Shown piece by piece: positions 15,674 through 26,713 of a stretch of DNA of 37,717 bases (the stretch's first letter is position 1; each line of letters begins with the position of its first letter). This stretch comes from an uncultured Clostridia bacterium (lineage in GTDB: Bacteria > Bacillota > Clostridia > Oscillospirales > Ruminococcaceae). The stretch lies in contig CANRIA010000018.1 in the NCBI GenBank assembly GCA_947630555.1, positions 1 through 37,717 on the forward strand, read 5' to 3'. The notes beneath the pieces are model-generated. The model was given only the letters and a program-made list of their open reading frames with translations, was not told the DNA's origin and searched no databases. Position numbers and translations under genes: made by a program.

Positions 15674-16030
15674 CATGGAACAATCCTCGCAGAGGGTTCT
15701 TTTGCACTTGACCGACTGTTTACAGGAGGTCAACGTGTAGTAAACACAAAATAAACACAGAAATTGATAAAGCAAAAATAATCGTCATTTTTGAATGTTT
15801 CAAAAACAACGATTATTCGTAATATTCTTTTGTAGCTACTTGACGAAAAAGATAAGTTCAGAAAACTTCGATTTATCGAAGCTTTTCAAACTTTTTGAAA
15901 CTATTGCATCATAATTTTGATGCGTTATTCGGCAAAAGCAATAAATAGAAATTAGTGAATAATGAATGGGAAGAAGCCTCGAAGAGGGTTCTTCTGCACT
16001 TGACCGACACTTGTGGCGGTCAATGTGTGG
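15674..16030 (+). repeat. Two isolated G modules of the composite repeat
   Basis: At 15674-15737 and 15966-16030 the module 'cctcgcagagggttctt' (second copy 'cctcgaagagggttctt') plus CACTTGACCGAC…GGTCAA is present without the other modules. The closing stem differs (GACTGTTTACAGGAGGTC against GACACTTGTGGCGGTC). The rest of 15738-15965 is AT-rich; I see no gene in it. Confidence 0.75.
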
Positions 16031-16113
16031 TGAATAGTGAATAACGAATAGTACAGAAACGCCTTCCTTACATTTACTATAAACTATTCATTCTTCACTA
16101 TTCACTCTTCACT
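16030..16113. repeat. Inverted heptamer arrays of the GTGAATA type
   Basis: 16030-16052 contains GTGAATA, GTGAATA, ACGAATA. 16083-16113 contains the reverse form in 7-bp steps: ACTATTC, ATTCTTC, ACTATTC, ACTCTTC. The two arrays could pair across about 30 bp. Confidence 0.7.
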
Positions 16114-16115
16114 GA

Positions 16116-16137
16116 GCCTTTAGCTTTAGCTAAAGGC
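16116..16137. other. Perfect 9-bp hairpin
   Basis: GCCTTTAGC-TTTA-GCTAAAGGC, immediately next to the tRNA-like fragment and the heptamer array. No T-run follows; its role is unknown. Confidence 0.5.
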
Positions 16138-16142
16138 GTTTC

Positions 16143-16193
16143 TGGTCGGAGTGGCGGGACATTGCTCCAGTGGGTTCAATTCCCGTACCGACC
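16143..16193. pseudogene. tRNA-like fragment sharing 19 nt with the 3' end of tRNA-Pro
   Basis: CTGGTCGGAGTGGCGGGAC (16142-16160) is identical to the 3' end of tRNA-Pro plus one flanking base (16245-16263), in the same orientation. After that the sequence diverges. On the plus strand the fragment shows a second T-arm-like hairpin (GGGTTCAATTCCC), and the ends GGTCGG and CCGACC can pair. With no D or anticodon arm it cannot be a working tRNA. Confidence 0.65.
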
Positions 16194-16200
16194 GATGAGC

Positions 16201-16238
16201 AAAAAAAGAATACCTCTCGATTTCCTCGAGGTATTCTT
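16201..16238 (-). terminator. Intrinsic terminator of tRNA-Pro
   Basis: An 11-bp perfect stem (AAGAATACCTC with GAGGTATTCTT) lies just after the tRNA on the minus strand and is followed by seven Ts. Confidence 0.9.
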
Positions 16239-16245
16239 CTTTTGC

Positions 16246-16323
16246 TGGTCGGAGTGGCGGGACTTGAACCCACGGCCTCTACCACCCCAAGGTAGCGCGC
16301 TAGCCAAACTGCGCCACACCCCG
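16246..16323 (-). tRNA. tRNA-Pro (anticodon GGG)
   Basis: On the minus strand: acceptor CGGGGTG/CACTCCG with discriminator A and encoded CCA, D stem GCGC/GCGC, anticodon stem CTACC/GGTAG around the loop TTGGGGT (anticodon GGG) and T loop TTCAAGT. It is 78 nt including CCA. Confidence 0.95.
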
Positions 16324-16332
16324 ACGGCCGTA

Positions 16333-16442
16333 TTATACCATAAAAGCGTAAGCGTTATGGTATAATTGTCCGATACGTCGGAAGCAGACCTTTTGGTCTG
16401 CGTATCGACGAGGACATAAGAATAAAATCAAAGTGATTTTAT
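16333..16442. other. Run of three structured inverted repeats upstream of tRNA-Pro
   Basis: First an 11-bp palindrome arm pair TTATACCATAA/TTATGGTATAA (16333-16365). Then a nested hairpin: GTCC/GGAC (16368, 16412), CGATACG/CGTATCG (16371, 16401) and GCAGACC-TTTT-GGTCTGC (16384-16401). Then ATAAAATCA/TGATTTTAT (16422-16442). It fills the 220-bp gap between the amylase gene and tRNA-Pro, both leftward. The first palindrome contains TATACC/TATAAT-like boxes that could serve as the tRNA promoter. Confidence 0.6.
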
Positions 16443-16479
16443 TATAACATACATTTTTATATTTTGCAATACCTTTTGC

Positions 16480-16516
16480 AAAAAAATTTTGCGGCACTTG
16501 CTAGTGTATGCGCCGC
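16480..16516 (-). terminator. Possible terminator of the GH13 gene
   Basis: On the minus strand GCGGC and GCCGC close a hairpin followed, after AAAA, by TTTTTTT. A second hairpin (GCCCC…GGGGC) lies between it and the stop. The stem is short and the T-run displaced, so this is tentative. Confidence 0.4.
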
Positions 16517-16544
16517 CCCATTTTTCAGGGGCGACTGCACTGCC

Positions 16545-17852
16545 TTACTTTACAAACACCTTTGAACTATACCCTTTAAGCGTTACGGGCTGAGAAAGGT
16601 CAGCCTCTTCGCCGGTGAAAACATCTTTCCAGCCGCCGCCGTAACCTACACTGAACGTATACTCGCCCTCGTCTGCGTTTATCATAGTCACTGCGCCTTT
16701 TTCGCCTGCCGCGCGCGCGAACGCATACTGGCGGTTGGTAAGCGCAAGCTGGGTATAGTCGCCGCCGCAGAGGGCATCACTCTCGGTATGCGCCTTTGCC
16801 AGCGCCGCAATATGCTTCGTAAGCTCGGTATCTTCTCTCATTTCAAAGGGTTTGCGCAGCTCGTCGTCGCCGTGGGCTTTATCGCCCTGCTCGCCGAACT
16901 CGCTCATATAATACACTGACGGAATACCGGGCATAGTGAACAGCAGGGTATATACAAGCGGCAGGTGCGCCTTGTTTGTGAGTATTGTAGCAATACGGCT
17001 GACGTCGTGATTGTCTACAAAACAGTACAGTTTTTTGCCGCGGTAGAGACACCAGTTTTCCTTGCCGAACTGGCGCTGTATTGAGTGCGCTATCTCGAAC
17101 ATATTCATTGAATTGAACGCGGAATAAATGCCCTTATAGCATTCGTAATTTGTCACGCTGTCGAGCATTTCGGGGTTCATCCAGCGGTTGTAATCGCCGT
17201 GAAGCGTCTCGCCCAGCAGCCAGAAGTCCTCTTTCAGCCACTTGCAATGACCGCGCAGCTCTTTCAAAAACTGCGGTTCTAAGCAGTACGCAACATCGAG
17301 GCGCAGACCGTCAATATCGAACTTTTCGACCCAGCCTGTAATACACTCTTTTATATAATTCTTCACATCGCCATTCCAAAGGTTTAGCTTCACAAGCTCA
17401 TAGTGACCCTCCCAGCCTTCGTAATAAAAGCCGTCGTTATAGCAGGAATTGCCATCTCTTATCTGAAACCAGTCTTTATAGGGAGAGGAAAACTTCTTTT
17501 CCCTGACATCTTTGAACGCCCAGAACTCTCTGCCTACGTGGTTGAAAACGCCGTCCAGCACGACCTTTATGCCGTTTTTGTGGAGCTCGCCGCAGACTTT
17601 TTTGAAGTCGTCGTCGGTGCCGAGCCTGCGGTCAATTTTTGTGTAATCTGCGGTATCATAGCCGTGAGCGGAGGACTCGAACACGGGGCCGAAATAGACC
17701 GCTGTAAAGCCCATTTTTTTGATATGCGGTATAATGTCAATGACTTTCAAGATGTCGTGCGTGGGCTGAGAGGCAAAGTCGTTTTGCTTCGCAGCGCCGC
17801 AGAAACCCAGCGGATAGATGTGATAAAATGTCGATCTTTCGTACCAGTACAT
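16545..17852 (-). CDS. GH13 alpha-amylase family glycosidase, intracellular
   Basis: A 435-residue protein with AAGGAG upstream and no signal peptide, so it should act on imported maltodextrins or glycogen-like substrates. The (β/α)8 barrel motifs are in order: DGVFNHVG (100-107), GLRLDVAY with the nucleophile Asp186, LLGETLHG with the acid/base Glu215, and FVDNHD with Asp283. A C-terminal β-domain follows (…YSSKVFVK). It lacks an N-terminal CBM34-like domain and is shorter than typical neopullulanases (about 580 residues), so the compact form suggests a small cyclomaltodextrinase-like or α-glucosidase-type subfamily. Linkage specificity cannot be told. It is unrelated to its neighbours and stands alone. 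Confidence 0.92.
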   Translation of the reverse strand: MYWYERSTFYHIYPLGFCGAAKQNDFASQPTHDILKVIDIIPHIKKMGFTAVYFGPVFESSAHGYDTADYTKIDRRLGTDDDFKKVCGELHKNGIKVVLDGVFNHVGREFWAFKDVREKKFSSPYKDWFQIRDGNSCYNDGFYYEGWEGHYELVKLNLWNGDVKNYIKECITGWVEKFDIDGLRLDVAYCLEPQFLKELRGHCKWLKEDFWLLGETLHGDYNRWMNPEMLDSVTNYECYKGIYSAFNSMNMFEIAHSIQRQFGKENWCLYRGKKLYCFVDNHDVSRIATILTNKAHLPLVYTLLFTMPGIPSVYYMSEFGEQGDKAHGDDELRKPFEMREDTELTKHIAALAKAHTESDALCGGDYTQLALTNRQYAFARAAGEKGAVTMINADEGEYTFSVGYGGGWKDVFTGEEADLSQPVTLKGYSSKVFVK

Positions 17853-17920
17853 AAAATAACTCCTTGTGATTTAAGTAATATGCAGTAATAAAAACGGCAA
17901 GGCGTAAAATTTTTGCAGCA

Positions 17921-18436
17921 CGCAAAAGTTTTAAGTCTTGTCAAGAAAATAAAAGTTTTCGATCGACCCTTTTTCAAAAGGGTCGTCAGGTCGAGGGTGA
18001 AACCCTCGTCGCCGTCCGCAGACGGCGAAATCCCCATACGGTAGGCGCTCCGCAAAGGGTGAATTGAAAAACAGTCCTGTGGACTGTTTTTCAAGAGGGA
18101 ACGCCCTGCAAGAGAGGGCGTTCCCTAATGAGAAGCCATATCTCTCTTTCCGCGTTCCATTATGGAACGCCGTACAATGTGAAAAATCATAACAAGTAAA
18201 ATGCGCTATAATTGCAGCACACTCAAATTGAGGGAAACCAAATTACAGTGTGGCGTTGAATGAAAAAAGCCCGTCACACCGCAAGGTGTGCGCCGCCGAC
18301 CGTTTTTGGCGGCGAGGGGTTTTGAGATACGCGCTTTGTTGCTAAGCATGGAAGAAGCCTCGCAGAGGGTTCTTCTGCACTTGACCGACATTTATGGCGG
18401 TCAACGTGTGCGCTCCTGCGCTGCGCGTAAGCGCGA
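17921..18436 (+). repeat. Composite modular hairpin repeat, copy 2 (single arm)
   Basis: The 637-bp gap between the GH13 gene and purF holds modules A (17965-17984), an extra hairpin CGAGGGTGAAACCCTCG (17992-18008), B (18010-18027), C (18065-18093), D (18096-18126, stem AGGGAACGCCC), E (18152-18170), F (18263-18323) and G (about 18350-18436). The inverted D'-C'-B'-A' half seen in copy 1 is missing. No gene is seen. Confidence 0.85.
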
Positions 18437-18489
18437 AACATATTTAGTATACCACTATTATACACTAAAACTACCCGTCTGTCAAGAAA

Positions 18490-19929
18490 TCACGAAAAAG
18501 AAAACTCCATCTGCTTGCCCTCGGAGAGCTTCTGTTCAAAGCGGTCTTTCCTTGTGTCTGTGGGTATCGGGGTGGGGTAGTCGCCGCTGAAACAAGCGCG
18601 GCAGTAACCCTCCGTTCTCGCAAGCGCCCCAAGCTGCTCCTGAGGCAGATAGCCAAGACTGTCAGCCCCTATTATCTGCGCTATTTCATCTACGGTATGA
18701 TGAGCCGCTATCAAATGCTCCTCCGAGTCGATATCGGTGCCGTAATAGCACGGGTGCAAAAACGGCGGCGAGGATATCCTCATGTGTATCTCCTTTGCGC
18801 CTGCCTCGCGCAGAAGTTTTACTATTCTGCCGCTGGTAGTGCCGCGGACTATGCTGTCGTCTATCAGCACTATGCGCTTATCTTTCACTGTTTCTTCAAT
18901 GGCAGAAAGCTTTATGCGCACCTTGTCGATCCTGTCGCCCTGCTGGGGTGAGATGAACGTTCTGCCTATATACTTGTTCTTTATAAGACCTATGCCGTAT
19001 GGTATGCCCGACTCTAAGCTGAATCCCAGAGCGGCATCAAGACCCGAATCGGGTACGCCGACGACTATATCGGCATTTGCAGGGTGGGCTTTTGCAAGTA
19101 TCCTGCCTGCCTCGAGCCTTGCAGAATGCACAGAAACGCCGTCTATGACAGAATCGGGTCTTGCAAAATATATATACTCAAAAATACAAAGTTTCTGCGG
19201 TTTTTTATTGCAGTGCTCGGTGCGCGAAACTACGCCGTTTTTGCTAAAAACAAGTATCTCGCCGGGCAGCAGTTCTCTTACAAGCTCCGCACCCACTGCT
19301 TTCAAAGCGCAGCTTTCAGATGCCACAACATACACTCCGTCAGCGGTAACGCCATAGCAAAGGGGTCTGAAACCGTATGGGTCGCGAGCGCATATAAGCT
19401 TCTGCGGAGACATAAGCACCAAAGAATACGCACCGTCAAGCTTGTCCATGGCTCTGCTCAAAGCTTCCTCAATAGACGGCGCTTTCAGCCGCTCTTTGGT
19501 AACTATATAAGCTATCGTCTCGGTATCGCTGGTGGTGTGGAAAATTGCTCCCTCCAGTTCCAGAGCGTTTCGCAGCTGTGCAGCGTTACTGAGGTTGCCG
19601 TTGTGCGCCAGAGCCATTCTGCCCTTTTGGTGGTTGACCTCGATAGGCTGGCAGTTGTTGCGGTTGTTGCCGCCCGTTGTGCCGTATCTGCAATGACCGA
19701 CTGCCATACTGCCGTTGGGCAGGCGAGAGAGCACATCGCCCGAAAAGACCTCGCTGACAAGACCCAAGTCTTTGTGCGATACAAACACGCCGTCATCGTT
19801 CACAACAATGCCGCAGCTTTCCTGACCGCGGTGCTGAAGCGCATACAGCCCGTAATAGGTTATTCCCGCAACGTTTACAGGCTGCGGCGCAATAACGCCG
19901 AACACACCGCATTCTTCATGGATACTCAT
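18490..19929 (-). CDS. purF: Amidophosphoribosyltransferase
   Basis: A 479-residue enzyme for the first committed step of purine synthesis: PRPP plus glutamine to phosphoribosylamine. It begins MSIHEECGVFGV; Cys7 is the N-terminal nucleophile after loss of a short propeptide, as in Fe-S-type PurF. The glutaminase domain (RGQESCGI, GHCRYGTTG) is followed by the PRPP-binding loop VLIDDSIVRGTT. Cysteines placed as in the [4Fe-4S] enzymes are present (KLCIFEYIYF, HPCYYG, GYCRAC), so it is expected to be oxygen-sensitive. It lies 34 bp downstream of pyrG in the same direction; the best Shine-Dalgarno (AAGGAG) is about 12 nt from the ATG, which is long. Other pur genes are not in the window. Confidence 0.96.
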   Translation of the reverse strand: MSIHEECGVFGVIAPQPVNVAGITYYGLYALQHRGQESCGIVVNDDGVFVSHKDLGLVSEVFSGDVLSRLPNGSMAVGHCRYGTTGGNNRNNCQPIEVNHQKGRMALAHNGNLSNAAQLRNALELEGAIFHTTSDTETIAYIVTKERLKAPSIEEALSRAMDKLDGAYSLVLMSPQKLICARDPYGFRPLCYGVTADGVYVVASESCALKAVGAELVRELLPGEILVFSKNGVVSRTEHCNKKPQKLCIFEYIYFARPDSVIDGVSVHSARLEAGRILAKAHPANADIVVGVPDSGLDAALGFSLESGIPYGIGLIKNKYIGRTFISPQQGDRIDKVRIKLSAIEETVKDKRIVLIDDSIVRGTTSGRIVKLLREAGAKEIHMRISSPPFLHPCYYGTDIDSEEHLIAAHHTVDEIAQIIGADSLGYLPQEQLGALARTEGYCRACFSGDYPTPIPTDTRKDRFEQKLSEGKQMEFSFS

Positions 19930-19963
19930 TTTTACATCACCGCTCCTTATGTGCTTATATGGA

Positions 19964-21586
<1,623 letters not shown>

Positions 21587-21587
21587 T

Positions 21588-21768
21588 TAGAAGTTAGATG
21601 TTAGAGGTTAGAAGTTAGAATTTCTTTTATAACTTTTGCGCGAAACCGTCATTTCTGCGGTTCAGAGTCAGAGGCAAGAAGCAAGAAGCAAGAAATTGCT
21701 TTTTATAGTTTTGCGCAGACTTTTTAAACCAAAATTCTTGCCTCTTGCTTCTAGTCTTCTTGCTTCTA
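21588..21768. repeat. Heptamer arrays next to the pyrG ribosome-binding site
   Basis: 21588-21620 is a run of 7-bp units (AGAAGTT, AGATGTT, AGAGGTT, AGAAGTT). 21670-21697 is a second run (AGAGGCA, AGAAGCA, AGAAGCA). 21735-21768 carries the second type inverted (TTCTTGCCTCTTGCTTCT…). The second and third arrays can pair across about 40 bp. The first array ends 3 bp from the pyrG Shine-Dalgarno. Confidence 0.8.
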
Positions 21769-21780
21769 GCAGCTGCGCCT

Positions 21781-22300
21781 CCCCCTTGTTGTAGCACAAC
21801 GCTCTCTTTCTGCGTTCCATTATGGAACGCCGTACAATGTGAAAAATTCATAACAAGTAAAGTGCGCAAACGTTTTGACACACTCAAAATTAGAAGAAAA
21901 CCAAAATACAGTGGAGCGTTGAACGAAAAAAGCCCGTCACACCGCAAGGTGTGCGCCGCCGACCGTTTTTGGCGGCGAGGGATTTTTTCTGCACTTGACC
22001 GACTGCTCGCAGGCGGTCAACGTGTGCGCTCCAGCAGGCTTGCGCGTAAGCGCAAATTTTTAACAATGCTATTGCGCACGCAAGCGTGCGCAGGAAAAAT
22101 AGTTTTTTCTTCTCAAAAGAGAGGCTCTCTCTTGCAGAGCCTCTCCTCTTTCTAAACAGTCCACCGGACTGTTTAGAAATTCACCTCTTGCAGAGCGCAC
22201 GTTGTATTTGTGGGGCGCTGCCCCACACCCTGCAAGCCTTTTGAAAAAGGCTTGACCGAAAACTTTTATTTTCTTGACAGGGTTTAAAACCTTTGCGCAT
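21781..22300 (+). repeat. Composite modular hairpin repeat, copy 3 (right half)
   Basis: Modules E (21812-21830), F (21925-21988), G (about 21994-22020), H (22074-22091), D' (22119-22145), C' (22149-22179), B' (22210-22226, GTGGGGCGCTGCCCCAC) and A' (22234-22253), then the outer TTGACA block at 22274. The left A-D arm is replaced by the heptamer arrays. Nothing gene-like is seen in 21572-22450. Confidence 0.85.
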
Positions 22301-22407
22301 TGTGGGCTGACTTGGAGGCAAAGCCGACAAGTCACTGCGCTTCGGCGATGCCCTCTTGCGGTGCCCGAAATCTGTTTCGCTTCGCTCACATCTTTCGACC
22401 GCTGCGC

Positions 22408-22455
22408 AATAATCGCCTCGCTTCATCTGCCACAGGCAGCGCTTCGGCGATTATT
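22408..22455 (-). other. Hairpin overlapping the guaA stop codon
   Basis: AATAATCGCC (22408-22417) and GGCGATTATT (22446-22455) form a perfect 10-bp stem around an inner stem CTGCC-ACA-GGCAG. The guaA stop codon (22451-22453) lies inside the stem. There is no T-run, so a 3'-end stabiliser is more likely than a terminator. Confidence 0.55.
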
Positions 22456-24022
22456 CCCACTCGACCGTAGCCGGGGGCTTTGAGGTTATATCATACACCA
22501 CCCTAGAAACGCCTGCGACCTCGTTGGTTATGCGGCTGCTGGCACGCTCGAGAACCTCATACGGCAGTCTTGTCCACTCGGCGGTCATAAAGTCGTCCGT
22601 AGTTACCGCTCTCAGCGCGATAGTATACCCATACGTTCTTGCATCGCCCATAACGCCCACGCTGCGCAGACCCGTAAGCACCGCAAAATACTGGTTAGTC
22701 ATCTTTTCAAGCCCTGCGTTTGCAACTTCCTCGCGGAAGATAGCATCTGCATCGCGCAGAAGCTCCAGCTTTTCTTTCGTTATCTCGCCGATAACTCTGA
22801 CAGCCAGTCCGGGGCCCGGGAACGGCTGCCGCCACACGAGCTCGTGCGGTATGCCAAGCTGCTCGCCTGCACTGCGCACCTCGTCTTTGAAAAGCTCTCT
22901 GAGCGGCTCGACTATCTCGTCAAACGATATGACATCGGGCAGACCGCCGACGTTGTGGTGGCTTTTTATCACCGCGGAATCGCCCTTGCCGCTCTCTATA
23001 ACATCGGGGTAGATAGTGCCCTGCACCAGCACGTTTATCTTGCCCAGCTTTTTAGCCTCGTCCTCAAAAACGCGTATAAACTCCTCGCCGATTATCTTGC
23101 GCTTCTGCTCGGGTTCGGTAACGCCTTTCAGTTTGCTTAAAAACCTATCCTCGGCGTTTACGCGTATCATATTCATGCCAAACTGCTTTCTGAACGTTTG
23201 CTCTACAAAGTCGCCCTCGTTCTTTCTAAGCAGTCCGTGGTCTACAAACACGCAGGTAAGGTCATTGCCGATAGCCTTGTGCAGCATAACAGCCGCAACG
23301 GAGGAATCCACTCCGCCCGAAAGCGCCAGCAGTACCTTCTTGCCTGCGAGGTACTCTTTATATTTTTCTATAGAATTTTCGACAAAATTTTCTATCTTCC
23401 AGTCGCCCTTACAGTCGCACACTTTAAACACGAAATTTTCTAGTATCTGCTTTCCGTACACGGTATGGGTAACTTCGGGGTGGAACTGCACGCCGTAAAG
23501 CTTTCTGCTCTCGTCTGCCATGGCGGCGCAGGGGCATTTATCGGTATGCGCAATAGTTTTAAACCCTTTGGGCGGCGCGGATATAAAGTCGTTGTGGCTC
23601 ATCCAGCAGACACTTTCGTCGGGCAGACCCTCAAAGAGTGTATTACTTTCAAAATACACATTAGTTTTGCCGTACTCGCTGCTGTTTTCGGCACTTGATA
23701 TTTCGCCCTGTGCCATATACGCCATAAGCTGATCGCCGTAGCATATACCAAGTATCGGCACGCCGACATCAAGTATTGCAGGGTCGTAATGCGGCGAGCT
23801 TTCGTCATAAACGCTGTTAGGACCGCCCGTGAAAATAACGCCCTTATATTCCTTTACCTGCTCCAAAGTTACTTTGTCATACGGTTTTATCTCCGCATAG
23901 ACGTGCTGCTCCCTTACTCGCCTTGCTATCAGCTGGTTATACTGACCGCCGAAGTCAAGGACGAGTATTTTCTCCAAATTGTCAATGTTCTGTGTGTTTG
24001 TAATACCCTGCGAATTTGGCAT
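22451..24022 (-). CDS. guaA: GMP synthase (glutamine-hydrolysing)
   Basis: A 523-residue enzyme converting XMP to GMP with glutamine and ATP. The class I glutaminase domain is N-terminal: [18 protein letters not shown] (21-38), GICYGDQ with Cys94 (most relatives have GMQ) and the [10 protein letters not shown] His-Glu pair. The ATP-pyrophosphatase loop [14 protein letters not shown] follows, then the C-terminal dimerisation domain with [13 protein letters not shown] and the terminal [11 protein letters not shown]. The start MPNSQGIT is supported by GGAGTGA upstream. It follows asnB by 20 bp, so the two amidotransferase genes form an operon. Confidence 0.97.
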   Translation of the reverse strand: MPNSQGITNTQNIDNLEKILVLDFGGQYNQLIARRVREQHVYAEIKPYDKVTLEQVKEYKGVIFTGGPNSVYDESSPHYDPAILDVGVPILGICYGDQLMAYMAQGEISSAENSSEYGKTNVYFESNTLFEGLPDESVCWMSHNDFISAPPKGFKTIAHTDKCPCAAMADESRKLYGVQFHPEVTHTVYGKQILENFVFKVCDCKGDWKIENFVENSIEKYKEYLAGKKVLLALSGGVDSSVAAVMLHKAIGNDLTCVFVDHGLLRKNEGDFVEQTFRKQFGMNMIRVNAEDRFLSKLKGVTEPEQKRKIIGEEFIRVFEDEAKKLGKINVLVQGTIYPDVIESGKGDSAVIKSHHNVGGLPDVISFDEIVEPLRELFKDEVRSAGEQLGIPHELVWRQPFPGPGLAVRVIGEITKEKLELLRDADAIFREEVANAGLEKMTNQYFAVLTGLRSVGVMGDARTYGYTIALRAVTTDDFMTAEWTRLPYEVLERASSRITNEVAGVSRVVYDITSKPPATVEWE

Positions 24023-24042
24023 TATGCGCTCACTCCATATAT

Positions 24043-25635
24043 TTATTTCCCACTGTCACCGTAGTTTGAAAGCACTCTCGCAGAGGGGTCGTTGACGTTG
24101 CAGCCTTCCCACGCCTTGTTAGGCATCCAGAAGTCAACTATCATTTCGCCCTGGTCGGGGTAGTACTTTTCAAATATCTCACGGTACAGCAAAGATTCTT
24201 TGGTAAACGGCGCAGCGTGGCTGTACTGCTTTATCTTCTCTTCAAACTGCTCGTCGCTGTAAAATTCTTCTGCATACTCTTTAAGATAGTCCACCATTGA
24301 GTGACCTACGGCATCCGAAAAAGCTGCCTTTTCTCTCCACAAAATGCTTTCTGGCAGATAGTCGCCCTTTTCAAAAGCATGGCGGAGCAGGTATTTTCCC
24401 TTGCCGTATTTGTTCAGCTTCTTTTCGGGGTCTACAGACATAACGTACTTTACAAAATCAATATCGCCAAACGGCACGCGCGCTTCGAGAGAGTTTACAG
24501 AAATACACCTGTCGGCTCTTAAAACGTCGTACATATGAAGCTCCCTTACACGCTTCTGGGATTCCTCCTGAAAAGCCTGTGCATCAGGGGCAAAGTCTGT
24601 ATACTTATAGCCGAAAAGCTCATCGGAAATTTCACCCGTCAGCAGCACACGAATATCAGTCTGCTCGTGGATAGCCTTACATATAAGATACATACCCATG
24701 CTTGCTCTTATAGTGGTTATATCGAACGTGCCGAGCAGGTGTATGACATCTTCAAGAGCGTTCAGGACGTCATCTTTTGTGATGATTATCTCCTTGTGGT
24801 CGCTGCCTATGTAGTCAGCTACCTGTTTTGCATACTTCAGGTCTATGGCATCTTCGCTCATGCCTATGGCAAAGGTTTTTATAGGCTTATCGCTATTTTT
24901 GGCTGCGATAGCGCACACCAGAGAGCTGTCCAGTCCGCCCGAAAGCAGAAAACCGACTTTTGCATCTGCCACGAGGCGTTTTTCAACACCTGCGACCAGT
25001 TTGTCGTGTATCTTTTGGCAGACTGTTTCAAGGTCGTCATAGCAGACCTCGTCAACTTTCGCAATATCCATATAGCAGGTAAACTTGCCGTCCTTCCAGT
25101 AGTGACCGGGAGGGAAGGGCATAATCTTCTTTGTAAGACCCACCAAATTTTTAGCCTCGCTTGCAAATATCGGCTCTCCCTTCTCGTCAAGACCGTAATA
25201 GAGCGGACGTATGCCGATAGGGTCGCGCGCGGCGATAAAGCTGTCAGATGGCTTATCGTAGATGATGCAGGCAAACTCGGCATCAAGCATGGGGAACATA
25301 TCGGTGCCGTACTCGCGGTAGAGCGGCAGAAGTATCTCACAGTCGGAGTCGCTTTTGAAGGCATATTTGCCCGATTCTTCAAGCTGTTTTTTCAGCTTTT
25401 TGAAGCCGTATATTTCGCCGTTGCACACTACATAGCTGCCGTCAAGTTCAAACGGCTGCATACCTTCCTCGGTAAGACCCATTATAGCCAGTCTGTGGAA
25501 GGCAAGAACCCCTTTTCCGCTTTCAAGTTTGATTATCCTGCTGTCGTCGGGGCCGCGGGATTTGGTCTGATCAAAACCCGAAACAAAAGAATTATAGGCG
25601 ACGCAGCTGCCGCAATAGCCCATTATAGAACACAT
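24043..25635 (-). CDS. asnB: Asparagine synthetase B (glutamine-hydrolysing)
   Basis: A 530-residue enzyme making asparagine from aspartate, ATP and glutamine. The start MCSIMGYCG is required for function because Cys2 must become the N-terminal nucleophile; GGAGGT 8 nt upstream confirms it, and a longer frame is discarded. The class II glutaminase domain shows [16 protein letters not shown] and CNGEIYG; the synthetase domain shows [17 protein letters not shown] (PP-loop) and [14 protein letters not shown]. The length resembles the E. coli AsnB type. It is the first gene of the asnB-guaA operon. Confidence 0.96.
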   Translation of the reverse strand: MCSIMGYCGSCVAYNSFVSGFDQTKSRGPDDSRIIKLESGKGVLAFHRLAIMGLTEEGMQPFELDGSYVVCNGEIYGFKKLKKQLEESGKYAFKSDSDCEILLPLYREYGTDMFPMLDAEFACIIYDKPSDSFIAARDPIGIRPLYYGLDEKGEPIFASEAKNLVGLTKKIMPFPPGHYWKDGKFTCYMDIAKVDEVCYDDLETVCQKIHDKLVAGVEKRLVADAKVGFLLSGGLDSSLVCAIAAKNSDKPIKTFAIGMSEDAIDLKYAKQVADYIGSDHKEIIITKDDVLNALEDVIHLLGTFDITTIRASMGMYLICKAIHEQTDIRVLLTGEISDELFGYKYTDFAPDAQAFQEESQKRVRELHMYDVLRADRCISVNSLEARVPFGDIDFVKYVMSVDPEKKLNKYGKGKYLLRHAFEKGDYLPESILWREKAAFSDAVGHSMVDYLKEYAEEFYSDEQFEEKIKQYSHAAPFTKESLLYREIFEKYYPDQGEMIVDFWMPNKAWEGCNVNDPSARVLSNYGDSGK

Positions 25636-25699
25636 AATGATTACCTCCGTATATTTCAGCATTCTATAGGGCAAGTGCTGTACTCGCTGTGCCACCTAT

Positions 25700-25729
25700 A
25701 TTTTATCTCATTTTGACCGTTCTTGTCAA
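25700..25729 (-). promoter_or_regulatory. Promoter of asnB-guaA
   Basis: Minus strand: TTGACA (25724-25729), 18 bp, TAAAAT (25700-25705), about 65 bp before the asnB start. Confidence 0.75.
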
Positions 25730-25919
25730 GTGCATAGCGCACAAAATTGAAAGAACGCCGACTAACGCGCGGTAACGGCTCGCTTAGTTAAAGCGTGGTG
25801 CGCTTTGTTCAGCTCGCAGCTCGAAAAGTGTTATTCACGCAGTTCTTCCGCACGGCTCACACCGTCCCATGCTCGCTGATGGAAGCTAAGGCTGCGCTAC
25901 TTCTCTTTTCTCAAACGCT

Positions 25920-26700
25920 TTTTACACGTTGACCGCCTGCAAGCAGTCGGTCAAGTGCCGAAGAACCCTCTGCGAGGTTTCTTCAATAAATTATTTTTTC
26001 ATTGCCCCATAGTACGCAAAGGTTGTAGCCCCTGTCAAAAAACTAAAAGTTTTCGGTCAAGCCTTTTTCAAAAGGCTTGCAGGGTGTGGGGCAGCGCCCC
26101 ACAAAAACAACGTGCGCTCTGCAAGGGGTGAATGCTAAAACAGTCCTGTGGACTGTTTTAGCAGAGGGCAGCGGTCGCAAGCGACCGCTGGAAGAATTAT
26201 TTCGCTTTTAATTTTTGGAACGAAATAATTCTTCGGGCGTTCCCAAAGGGAACGCTGTGCTCTTGCAAGAGAGAGCCTCCCCTTTTAGAAGCCCCAACTA
26301 TTTTGCCTGCGCGCGCTTGCGTGCGCAATAGCCTTGTTAAAAGTTTGCGCTTACGCGCTACCTGCGGAGCTGTTCAACTCCACTGTTCTCGATATGAACT
26401 TCTCATATTGCACGGCGTTCCATAATGGAACGCGGATAATTTGATATGGCTACTACTTAGGGAACGCCCTCTCTTGCAGGGCGTTCCCTCTTTCAAAATA
26501 GTCCACAGGACTATTTTGAAATTCACTCTTTGCGGAGCGCCTACCGTAAGGGGATTTCGCCCTCTGCGGAGGGCGACAATGGGCTCCGCCCCTTGACCCT
26601 GCGACCCTTTTGAAAAAGGGTCGATCGAAAACTTTCCGTTTTGGCAAGGCAACTTTTGTGGGGCGTTGAGCAGCTCCGCAGGCTTGCTGCGTAAGCAGCA
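25920..26700. repeat. Composite modular hairpin repeat, copy 4 (both arms, rearranged)
   Basis: Inverted G (25929-25954), then A (26059-26078), B (26086-26102), C (26134-26162) and a variant D (26170-26189, AGCGGTCGCAAGCGACCGCT). Next comes a unique 12-bp hairpin AGAATTATTTCG/CGAAATAATTCT (26193-26232), inverted H (about 26309-26327) and inverted E (26415-26433). D' (26459-26489), C' (26491-26521), B' (26558-26575) and A' (26603-26622) close the copy. The outer TTGACA block is at about 26033-26038 (minus strand). 25740-25919 has no gene and only weak similarity to the other copies. Confidence 0.82.
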
Positions 26701-26713
26701 TTAAAAGTACCGA

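Noticed and set aside
16162-16365. 67-residue open frame over tRNA-Pro
   Set aside because: It reads through a functional tRNA gene and its terminator.
24535-25716. 393-residue plus-strand open frame
   Set aside because: Entirely antisense to asnB, whose motifs and ribosome site are certain; composition is that of a shadow frame.
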